Below are positions 1 through 6,480 of a stretch of DNA of 13,220 nt, in pieces. Source of the DNA: Flavobacteriaceae bacterium UBA2000 (GTDB lineage: Bacteria > Bacteroidota > Bacteroidia > Flavobacteriales > Flavobacteriaceae); NCBI GenBank assembly GCA_002335345.1, contig DDCS01000162.1, positions 1-13,220 on the forward strand, written 5' to 3'. The stretch's first letter is position 1, and each line of letters begins with the position of its first letter. A program made the translations under genes and the position numbers. The notes beneath the pieces are model-generated. The model was not told where the DNA came from. It searched no databases and saw nothing but the letters and a program-made list of their open reading frames with translations.

Positions 1-1143
1 GTGCTCTTTCATTTCATGAAAATTATCTAAAGCCAGATCGGCAATGGCGTCAGCATCTTTTTTGCGTTTTTTAGCAAATTGTTCAAAGAGTTCGCTCCAA
101 GGACACACTCCATAATCCATGAGCTGGTCTAAGACCAAAACATCTTCAAACGAGGCATTCATCCCCTGTCCGTAAAAAGGGACGATGGCATGGGCGGCAT
201 CTCCCATAATCAGGGCGTTCCCTTGAGCATTCCATGGACCGCATTTAACAGTCCCCAGGGGACCGGTCGGGTTTTCTTGATATTGCTGAATGATATCCGG
301 TATCAGTTCAATGAGCTCAGGATATTTTTCTTCGAAATAGGCGCGAATTTGACCCTCACTTTTTATGTGATCAAAGCCGTGAGGGCTTCGGGTATGACTC
401 ATAAATAACGTCACGGTAAAACTTCTGTCCAAATTGGGTAAGGCAATGATCATGTCTTCTCCACGGGGCCATATATGTAGGGCGTCTGCGCGAAGTTTAT
501 AGTCGCCCTCTGAATTTGGGGCAATGGACAATTCTTTATATCCATGACTGAGCCAATCCAACGAAAAGTCGAAATGCTCCTTTTGCTGGGCTTGCAGTGC
601 TTTGCGCACTATGGAACCTGCTCCATCACAACCAAAAATAACCGCTGCGTGAATTTCAAAAGGTTCTTTTTGATCGCTTTGAGTCTGGGAAGAATGTTGT
701 TCAAATTTAGCCAGTCCGCGGGATAAATCTAGTTCAATACAAGGGGCCTCAAAATGCAAGCCTACATTGTTCATAGGCTCAAGGGCATCGAGCAGTAAGG
801 CGTTGAGTCCCGGTCTTGAAATTGAATTTATTGCGGTATCGGGATTACCACTGTAAGGGCTAAAAAATGAATCACGCCCTTGTTGATGAATCATTCGACC
901 ACGCATGGGGATACTTATGGCCAAAGCCTTTTCATCCATGCCGGCCATTTTTAAAGCCGCCAAACCTCGGTCACTCAAGGCTAAATTTATGGACCGTCCC
1001 GCATCGAGACGCGCGCGTCTGAGGTCAGGGCGTTTCTCCACTAGTGTCACCTGATATCCTCTTTGAGCCAGTCTCAAGGCCAACAGGCTGCCGCATAAAC
1101 CAGCGCCTATAATTAATATTTTATCGTGTTTGTTCACAGACAT
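1..1143 (-). CDS. kmo: Kynurenine 3-monooxygenase (KMO), C-terminus cut by window edge
   Basis: FAD- and NADPH-dependent hydroxylation of L-kynurenine to 3-hydroxykynurenine, in tryptophan breakdown and de novo NAD synthesis. The first 381 residues are present with no stop, against a usual length of roughly 450-480, so about 70-100 C-terminal residues lie outside. The N-terminus has the FAD-binding Rossmann motif GAGLCG (residues 13-18), then RSINLALS (50-57) and IPMRGRM (78-84). Arg83 and Tyr97 align with the substrate-binding Arg85 and Tyr99 of human KMO, by my own alignment from memory. The second FAD motif GDAAHAIVPFYGQGMN is at about 314-329. The missing end would hold the C-terminal membrane or substrate-lid region. 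The ATG at 1141-1143 lies inside the end of the kynureninase gene (10-base overlap), so translation is probably coupled. No Shine-Dalgarno sequence is visible. Confidence 0.93.
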   Translation of the reverse strand, partial: MSVNKHDKILIIGAGLCGSLLALRLAQRGYQVTLVEKRPDLRRARLDAGRSINLALSDRGLAALKMAGMDEKALAISIPMRGRMIHQQGRDSFFSPYSGNPDTAINSISRPGLNALLLDALEPMNNVGLHFEAPCIELDLSRGLAKFEQHSSQTQSDQKEPFEIHAAVIFGCDGAGSIVRKALQAQQKEHFDFSLDWLSHGYKELSIAPNSEGDYKLRADALHIWPRGEDMIIALPNLDRSFTVTLFMSHTRSPHGFDHIKSEGQIRAYFEEKYPELIELIPDIIQQYQENPTGPLGTVKCGPWNAQGNALIMGDAAHAIVPFYGQGMNASFEDVLVLDQLMDYGVCPWSELFEQFAKKRKKDADAIADLALDNFHEMKEH

Positions 1144-2393
1144 TGGTTTAAGCGTTGAACAAAATCATGGACATCTCGATAGCTGTTATAAAGCGGGGCG
1201 GGAGCCACCCGAATGACATCGGGTTCGCGCCAATCGCTAACCACACCAAGATGGGTTAATGCATCGTGAAGGCCACGATCACTGTCTCTGAGTTGTAAGG
1301 AAAGTTGTGCCCCACGGTGTTCAGGTTCAAGCGGGGTCATAATCCTAATTTTATCACTGTTTAAAGCAGCCAGGAGCTCTGCCAGATAGGCGGTAAGCTG
1401 TATGGACTTTTCTCTAATTTTATGGATTCCTGCACGGTCAAAAATATCCAAAGAAGCACGAATTGCCGCCATTGATAAAATAGGAGGATTGCTCAGTTGC
1501 CAGCCCTCAGCGCCTGCAATAGGATCAAAACTATCGCGCATTTTAAAACGAGTTTCTTTATTGTGGCCCCACCATCCCGTAAATCGGGGAAGATCATAAG
1601 ACGCACTATGGCGCTCATGGACAAAAACACCGCCCAAACTGCCTGGTCCGCTGTTGAGGTATTTGTAAGTGCACCAAACGGCAAAGTCCACGTCATTGTC
1701 ATGGAGGTCGCAAATAATATTACCCGCACCATGGGCTAAATTAAACCCGACTTTGGCCTCGTAGCTATGGCCAAGTTGTGTGATTTCTTTTATGGGATAA
1801 ACCTGGCCGGAATAGTAGTTTGAATTACCCAACATAATAAGGGCCACACTATCGTCGTGCTCGGATAATAAGGCTTCGAGTCCGGACATCTCACAGAGTC
1901 CTGTTTCTGGATTAGGCTCCCACAGCAATAAACTGTGCTCAGGGTCGTATCCATGAAATTTTATTTGACTTTCCACCGCATAGCGATCGCTGGGAAAAGC
2001 ATCCGCTTCAATGATAATTTTATGTCGTTGCCTAGATGGTTGATAAAACGAAACCATCATAAGGTGCAGATTTACTGTTAGGGTGTTCATAACGACAACC
2101 TCATGGTCCTTTCCGCCGACAACTTGTGCCATTTGATGGGTCAGGAGTTCGTGATAGGGCAACCACGCATTGTTCCCTTTAGTGTGTCCATCCACACCCC
2201 ATTGAGCCCAATGGTCCAACTCTTGGTTAATGTAATCTTTGGTTTGCTTGGGCTGCAGGCCTAAAGAATTTCCACAGAGGTATATTAATTTATTTCCTGT
2301 AGCGTCTTTTGGTATTTCAAATTCATGACCAAAAGAAGATAATGGGTCTTTTTTATCGAGGGATTCTGCCCGTTGTACGGTTTGGTCGTTCAT
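1134..2393 (-). CDS. kynU: Kynureninase (PLP-dependent)
   Basis: Cleaves kynurenine or 3-hydroxykynurenine to (3-hydroxy)anthranilate and alanine; cytosolic, fold-type I PLP enzyme. The 419 residues are a normal full length. Visible motifs are LCGNSLGL (39-46), FPSDRYA (133-139, matching human Ser167/Asp168), NYYSGQ (192-197), AHGAGN (220-225), TYKYLNSGPG (242-251) with the Schiff-base Lys244, GWWGH (273-277) and SNPPIL. Tyr243 and His221 match human Tyr275 and His253. One residue is odd: position 218, exactly 26 before the lysine, is Asn (codon AAT), where the human and Pseudomonas enzymes have the Asp that pairs with the PLP ring nitrogen. The ATG at 2391-2393 is preceded directly by CTA and an in-frame TGA, which fixes the start. 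It is the first gene of a two-gene operon with the monooxygenase. The family call is secure; full activity is less certain because of Asn218. Confidence 0.95.
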   Translation of the reverse strand: MNDQTVQRAESLDKKDPLSSFGHEFEIPKDATGNKLIYLCGNSLGLQPKQTKDYINQELDHWAQWGVDGHTKGNNAWLPYHELLTHQMAQVVGGKDHEVVVMNTLTVNLHLMMVSFYQPSRQRHKIIIEADAFPSDRYAVESQIKFHGYDPEHSLLLWEPNPETGLCEMSGLEALLSEHDDSVALIMLGNSNYYSGQVYPIKEITQLGHSYEAKVGFNLAHGAGNIICDLHDNDVDFAVWCTYKYLNSGPGSLGGVFVHERHSASYDLPRFTGWWGHNKETRFKMRDSFDPIAGAEGWQLSNPPILSMAAIRASLDIFDRAGIHKIREKSIQLTAYLAELLAALNSDKIRIMTPLEPEHRGAQLSLQLRDSDRGLHDALTHLGVVSDWREPDVIRVAPAPLYNSYRDVHDFVQRLNQCL

Positions 2394-2522
2394 TAGTCAA
2401 TTAAGGTAGAAACTATATTCTCTAAAATTAAGGAATATGCGCTAGTCCTCCTATAAATTACTATTTTTAAGTCGAGAAAAATTAACCTTAAAGCCTTTTG
2501 TGCTTTTACAAAATAAAATGCT

Positions 2523-2702
2523 ATGTCTACAGAACACGTAACTCAAGTAAATTTAATTGAAAATGGCCCCGTGGTGGTGGTCGGAACTATTGATTTAAAT
2601 CATCCCGATGGCACTGTCGAGCGCCGCGAACGCCGAAGCTCTTTCTGCAGATGTGGGAAAAGTGCGAGCCTCCCTCTTTGTGACGGAAGTCATAAAAATT
2701 AA
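2523..2702 (+). CDS. Small CDGSH-type iron-sulfur protein
   Basis: A 59-residue protein whose C-terminal half holds a complete CDGSH signature: CRCGKSASLPLCDGSH, at residues 42-57. It fits the pattern C-x-C-x2-S-x3-P-x-C-D-G-x2-H, so three Cys and one His can bind a [2Fe-2S] cluster, as in mitoNEET-like proteins. There is no signal peptide or membrane segment, so it is probably cytosolic. Such proteins are linked to redox sensing or iron-sulfur/electron transfer; the exact role of this one is unknown. An ATG five bases upstream (2518) leads to a stop after seven codons, so 2523 is the start. The gene is divergent from kynureninase, sharing a 129-base gap, and its stop lies 8 bases from the end of msrA on the other strand. 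It was found by translating the gap by hand. Confidence 0.85.
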   Translation: MSTEHVTQVNLIENGPVVVVGTIDLNHPDGTVERRERRSSFCRCGKSASLPLCDGSHKN

Positions 2703-2710
2703 TTCGAAAA

Positions 2711-3406
2711 TTACTCCGACTTTTTGAAAAGTTCTGGAAGTGTTCTCATGACCCGTTTCAATCGTGGTATAGAAGTATTGACGATATACGGGTGATACGG
2801 GTGATTTGCTTCGTAATCCTGATGGTAATCTTCTGCAGGCCAAAACTTGTCAAAAGCTTGGACCTCAGCAGCAACTTTACCTGGGCCGAGTTGTTTTTCT
2901 AAAGCCTTAATTTGTTGGTCAATGAGCTCAGCTTGTTCTTGATTTTGATAGAAAAGGATGCTGCGGTATTGTGAACCATGATCCGGTCCTTGTCCGTTGA
3001 ACTGGCTGATATTTTGTGACGCAAAATACACCTGAAGCAGGGTTGCAAAATCGATTTGATTGGGATCGTAATAGACGACGACCGCTTCGGCCTGTCCGGT
3101 GAGACCCGTATTGCTCGCGCCATAAGTAGGGTATGGGGTATGACCCCCAGCATAGCCAGAGACGACTTCAACGACTCCTGTAAGCCTTTCATAGATCGCT
3201 TCGACGCACCAAAAACATCCACTCGCAAAATAGGCCTTACTGAGTGCGGTTTGTTCCATTTCTTCAAGACGTTTAATGCTTTGCGCAAAGTCCTCGGCCT
3301 TATAGCCGGTGTTTATGGTCATTTTGTCCTGGCAACTGGCCAAAGAAGGAATCAAAAAAATCAAGGTAAAAATCTGAGACAATAGTCTTTGAATCGTCAT
3401 AGTCAT
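2711..3406 (-). CDS. msrA: Peptide methionine sulfoxide reductase MsrA, predicted lipoprotein
   Basis: Reduces the S-epimer of methionine sulfoxide in damaged proteins. The 231 residues open with a charged start, a hydrophobic stretch (about 11-22) and a lipobox LASC ending at Cys25, so the mature protein is probably lipid-anchored outside the cytoplasm. The catalytic motif GCFWCVEA is at 63-70, with catalytic Cys64 and Cys67. SGYAGG (83-88), TGQAE with Glu107 (usually TGHAE), and DHGSQY with Asp142 and Tyr147 complete the active site. Apart from the lipobox these are the only cysteines, so there is no C-terminal resolving cysteine and Cys67 is the only obvious partner. No MsrB domain is fused. 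Met1 and Met3 are both possible starts with little effect. The upstream gap is only 55 bases and is mostly filled by the terminator of the preceding gene. Confidence 0.94.
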   Translation of the reverse strand: MTMTIQRLLSQIFTLIFLIPSLASCQDKMTINTGYKAEDFAQSIKRLEEMEQTALSKAYFASGCFWCVEAIYERLTGVVEVVSGYAGGHTPYPTYGASNTGLTGQAEAVVVYYDPNQIDFATLLQVYFASQNISQFNGQGPDHGSQYRSILFYQNQEQAELIDQQIKALEKQLGPGKVAAEVQAFDKFWPAEDYHQDYEANHPYHPYIVNTSIPRLKRVMRTLPELFKKSE

Positions 3407-3427
3407 ATTTATAAAAAAGTAAAGGTC

Positions 3428-3458
3428 AAAAAAAAACGCCTTCTAAGAAGGCGTTTTG
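3428..3458 (-). terminator. Intrinsic terminator after the Nif3/zinc-ribbon operon
   Basis: A perfect 11-bp stem (3433-3443 pairing with 3447-3457) with a 3-base TAA loop. On the minus strand it reads AAAACGCCTTC-TTA-GAAGGCG followed by nine T residues. It starts 4 bases beyond the stop of the gene at 3462-4244 and ends about 25 bases before the msrA start, so it separates msrA from the upstream operon. The A-tract on the other side means it could partly work in both directions, but no plus-strand gene ends here. Confidence 0.88.
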
Positions 3459-3461
3459 AGA

Positions 3462-4244
3462 TTATTTTAACTTGGCGAACAAGGCCTCCATTTTCTCGCG
3501 TTCTTCATCAGCAAGATGGTGATCGACCAAAATTCGGCCACTGTGCTCATCAGTAATAATTTTCTTTCTGCCCGCAATTTCCATTTGAACCTGTGGTGGA
3601 ATTGTAAAGAAAGACCCTCCAGAAGCGCCACGTTCTATAGCGACAACAGCCAGACCATTTTTCACGTTTCCACGAATGCGTTTGTAAGCATTGTAAAGAC
3701 GCTCTTCAATCTCTTTTGCGAATTTTTCAGACTCTTTCAAAAGGGCCTGTTCTTCTTTTTCGGTCTCGGCCAATATTTCATCAAGTTCTCCTTGCTTGTG
3801 GCTGAGGTGTTCTTGTCTTTTGGTTAAACGTTCTTGAGTTTCCTCAATGACGATATTTTTTTGCTCAATTTGGGCTTGATGCTCGCGAATTTGCTTTTCG
3901 GCCAATTGGATTTCGAGTTCTTGAAATTCAATTTCCTTGCTCAAGCTGTTGTACTCACGATTGTTGCGCACTTTATCCTGCTGGCCCGTATATTTTTTGA
4001 TTAAGGCTTTTGCCTCCTCGATAAGGTTTTTGCGCTCTTTGATACCGTCCTCGATCATATCGAGATCCGCTTTAAGTTTTTCCAAGCGCGTATTTAAACC
4101 AGCCACTTCATCGGCGAGGTCCTCTACCTCAAGGGGTAACTCTCCACGTACATTGCGAATTTCATCAACTCTTGAATCGATGAGTTGAAGATCGAATAAT
4201 GCGCGTAACTTTTCTTCTACCGTGGTTTCAGTTTTCTTTGCCAT
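3462..4244 (-). CDS. Coiled-coil 'C4-type zinc ribbon' family protein lacking the cysteines
   Basis: A 260-residue protein of the family with a long N-terminal coiled-coil hairpin and a C-terminal zinc ribbon (Pfam zf-RING_7 type). Residues about 10-190 are rich in E, K, Q and L with heptad-like spacing. The C-terminal module still has the family frame (IPPQVQMEI, 215-223; GRILVD, 236-241), but the four cysteine positions are Ser208, Ser211, Asp232 and Ser235. The whole protein contains no cysteine, so it cannot form the usual zinc site. From memory the same loss is common in flavobacterial homologues. Function is not firmly known; the family has been proposed to bind nucleic acid. It starts 5 bases after the stop of the Nif3-like gene, a pairing seen in many bacteria, and the operon ends at the terminator just downstream. 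Confidence 0.88.
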   Translation of the reverse strand: MAKKTETTVEEKLRALFDLQLIDSRVDEIRNVRGELPLEVEDLADEVAGLNTRLEKLKADLDMIEDGIKERKNLIEEAKALIKKYTGQQDKVRNNREYNSLSKEIEFQELEIQLAEKQIREHQAQIEQKNIVIEETQERLTKRQEHLSHKQGELDEILAETEKEEQALLKESEKFAKEIEERLYNAYKRIRGNVKNGLAVVAIERGASGGSFFTIPPQVQMEIAGRKKIITDEHSGRILVDHHLADEEREKMEALFAKLK

Positions 4245-4249
4245 ACAGT

Positions 4250-5365
4250 TTAGTAGTAACTTATAGGATTGGTCTTAACGTTTGATTTTAACACCTTGAC
4301 TCTGGGCAAGGAGGGTGCAAAATTAGTAATTTTTTTGCTAAGGTACTCAACAATTAGGTCTTTTGTGAATTGTTCGCTCTCATAATGGCCAATGTCCAAA
4401 AGGGCAAAGTTCTCCTGACCTTTGAAATAATCGTGATATTTTAAATCCGAAGTGATATAGACTTGAGCGCCAAGAGCTTTGGCCTTGTCAATAGCAAAAC
4501 TGCCACTGCCCCCGAGAACAGCAACAGAATTAATTTCCTTCAAATTGTTTTGGCTGTATTTAATACACCCAGTGTGGAAACCAGATTTTACATTTTCAAG
4601 TAAGGTTTCAAAGGATAATCCTTGGGATAATGTACCGATTAATCCCATGCCGATTTCCGGGCAGGCTTGGTCAAGCGGTATGAGATCATAGGCCACTTCT
4701 TCATAGGGATGTGCTTTTTTTAATGCTGCGATTAAATCATTTTTTTGATGGCGTAAAAAGCTCACCTGTATTTGGGTTTCTTGTTCAGAATGCTGAATTC
4801 CAATTTGGCCCAAGGTCGGATTTGCCCCAGCCAAAGGTTTAAACGTTCCCGTGCCACTTAGGTTAAAGCTACACTCTTGATAATTCCCTAAGGCCCCGGC
4901 GCCCGCTGAAAAAAGGGCCTGACGAATGGTTTCGGCATCTTGATTAGGCGCATAAGTAATTAGCTTATACATGAGGTGCTCTTTCGGCATGAGGACTCTT
5001 GTATTTTCAAGGCCAAGGACCTTTGCCATGGTCGCAGAAACCCCATGAGGCACGTTGTCCAGTGCCGTGTGAATGGCAATTATAGCAATGTCGTTTTTTA
5101 TGGCTTTAAGCACGGCCTTATTGACGTAATCTTTGGGAACAAGAGATTTTAGGCCTGAGAATATGATCGGGTGAAAGCTTACAATAAGGTTGCAATCTTC
5201 TTTAATCGCTTCATCCACAACGACTTCTAATGTATCTAAACTTACAAGGATGCCACGAAGCGGACTTTTTGGATCACCGACCAGTAGTCCAGTATTGTCA
5301 AAGTCCTCGCTGTAGGTCAGCGGGGCCCATTGATCTAATAAATTCAGTACGTCAACTACCTGCAT
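4250..5365 (-). CDS. Nif3-like dinuclear metal-centre hexameric protein
   Basis: A 371-residue member of the Nif3/YbgI/YqfO family. Residues about 1-125 and 245-345 form the split metal-binding fold; the insert (about 130-240) containing HPYEEVAYDL is the PII/CutA-like domain of the longer YqfO-type members. Expected metal ligands are visible: His65 in SFHPIIF, His99 and Asp103 in IHTALDN, His327 and Glu331 in GHYESE. Where E. coli YbgI has two adjacent histidines, the first is Phe64 here; I recall the same SFHPIIF form in flavobacteria. The enzyme's substrate is unsettled (it was long annotated as GTP cyclohydrolase I type 2). It is the first gene of a two-gene operon with the zinc-ribbon-type protein and is divergent from lpxK across an 81-base gap. 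Confidence 0.92.
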   Translation of the reverse strand: MQVVDVLNLLDQWAPLTYSEDFDNTGLLVGDPKSPLRGILVSLDTLEVVVDEAIKEDCNLIVSFHPIIFSGLKSLVPKDYVNKAVLKAIKNDIAIIAIHTALDNVPHGVSATMAKVLGLENTRVLMPKEHLMYKLITYAPNQDAETIRQALFSAGAGALGNYQECSFNLSGTGTFKPLAGANPTLGQIGIQHSEQETQIQVSFLRHQKNDLIAALKKAHPYEEVAYDLIPLDQACPEIGMGLIGTLSQGLSFETLLENVKSGFHTGCIKYSQNNLKEINSVAVLGGSGSFAIDKAKALGAQVYITSDLKYHDYFKGQENFALLDIGHYESEQFTKDLIVEYLSKKITNFAPSLPRVKVLKSNVKTNPISYY

Positions 5366-5446
5366 GAGTGAAATTTTACGGTAAAGATAAAAAAGTATAC
5401 TTTCGTTATGTTGTCGCGATCGAAATTACACCATAACCCTATGTGA

Positions 5447-6457
5447 ATGAATATTATTGCAGCTCCTTTTTCCTTGCTTTATGGCAGTGTCCTTGCCCTG
5501 CGCAATTGGGCTTTTGATCGCGGAATTCTCCCGGAGCATGAGTTTGAGATCCCCATTATCTCTGTAGGTAATCTCAGTGTGGGCGGCACAGGAAAATCAC
5601 CGATGATTGAATATTTAATCACCTTATTATCGCATGAATATAAGGTAGGGGTGGTCAGTCGCGGTTACGGACGCAAAACCAAAGGTTATTTGGAAGTAAA
5701 TCCCCAGCATACGGCCGTTGAGGTGGGGGATGAGCCCCTGCAATTTAAACGCAAATTCCCGGACATTAGGGTAGCGGTTTGTGCTAATCGTGTGGCCGCG
5801 ATAAAAACTTTGACCGCCCATTGTGAAATTATTCTCCTAGACGACGCGTATCAGCATCGCTATGTGCGTCCGGCAATCAACATTTTGTTAACCCAATACC
5901 ATAAGCCTTATCACAAGGATAAAGTATTGCCTTGGGGACGACTTCGCGAATGGATTAAGGGGGCCCGTAGGGCGGATATTGTCGTAGTCACCAAATGTCC
6001 CGAGCGTTTAGCCTATGCGCACGGTCAATCCCTTCAAATTGATTTAAAACTCGGCGAGGATCAAAGTTTTTATGCGACCTCAATTGATTACGGTGGCTAC
6101 TGTATTGGACCTCACCAGGAAATCGAGATTAAGGACTTCGCCAAATTGTCTTTTGTTTTGGTAACAGGAATTGCACGCCCCGAGCCCATGGTGGAAAAAT
6201 TAAAGAATTTGGGCGCACGTTTTGAACATTTTTCCTATTCGGACCACCACAATTTTAGTGAGGCAGAAATTATAAAATTGCGGCAACAAGATTTGATACT
6301 CACCACGGAGAAAGACTTTCAAAGGTTAGGGGATCGACTGGAAAAACGAGCGATTTATTACTGGCCGATTAGAACAAAATTTCTTTTCGATCGTCAGCAG
6401 GCCTTTGATCTAGAAATATTAAGAAGGGTTGCCCATCATCGCTCACGCCAGAGCTAA
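5447..6457 (+). CDS. lpxK: Tetraacyldisaccharide 4'-kinase LpxK
   Basis: Phosphorylates the 4' position of the tetraacyldisaccharide lipid A precursor at the inner membrane, giving lipid IVA. The 336 residues are a normal length. The N-terminus (about 3-20) is hydrophobic and serves as the membrane anchor. The P-loop GGTGKSP is at 46-52, SRGYGRKT at 71-78, GDEP with the likely catalytic Asp95 at 94-97, and the DDAYQHR motif (family D-x-x-QHR) at 132-138. The ATG directly follows an in-frame TGA, so the start is fixed. No Shine-Dalgarno sequence is seen. It stands alone on the plus strand, divergent from the Nif3 gene and convergent with the histidine kinase, with 23 bases between the two stops and no visible terminator. 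Its presence shows a Gram-negative outer membrane with lipid A. Confidence 0.95.
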   Translation: MNIIAAPFSLLYGSVLALRNWAFDRGILPEHEFEIPIISVGNLSVGGTGKSPMIEYLITLLSHEYKVGVVSRGYGRKTKGYLEVNPQHTAVEVGDEPLQFKRKFPDIRVAVCANRVAAIKTLTAHCEIILLDDAYQHRYVRPAINILLTQYHKPYHKDKVLPWGRLREWIKGARRADIVVVTKCPERLAYAHGQSLQIDLKLGEDQSFYATSIDYGGYCIGPHQEIEIKDFAKLSFVLVTGIARPEPMVEKLKNLGARFEHFSYSDHHNFSEAEIIKLRQQDLILTTEKDFQRLGDRLEKRAIYYWPIRTKFLFDRQQAFDLEILRRVAHHRSRQS

Positions 6458-6480
6458 GTTGTCTTCAGCAGAACCCAGGT

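Noticed and set aside
94..184. Possible loss of the KMO substrate tyrosine (Ala104 opposite a human Tyr)
   Set aside because: Re-alignment shows that the substrate-binding Tyr99 of the human enzyme matches Tyr97 here, which is present; the other Tyr is not a known key residue.
190..726. Plus-strand open frames (72 and 60 codons) opposite the left-edge gene
   Set aside because: They are antisense to the strongly conserved kynurenine 3-monooxygenase frame, which runs open through the whole region.
2441..2452. AGGAGG on the minus strand about 50 bases upstream of kynureninase, possibly a ribosome site for a leader peptide
   Set aside because: No ATG, GTG or TTG follows at a useful distance; only an ATA-initiated 13-codon frame without Trp, so there is no support for an attenuator peptide.
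5366..5446. Promoters in the lpxK / Nif3 divergent gap (TATCTTTA on the minus strand)
   Set aside because: One base off the -7 consensus and no TTG at 17-23 bases upstream; not enough to annotate.
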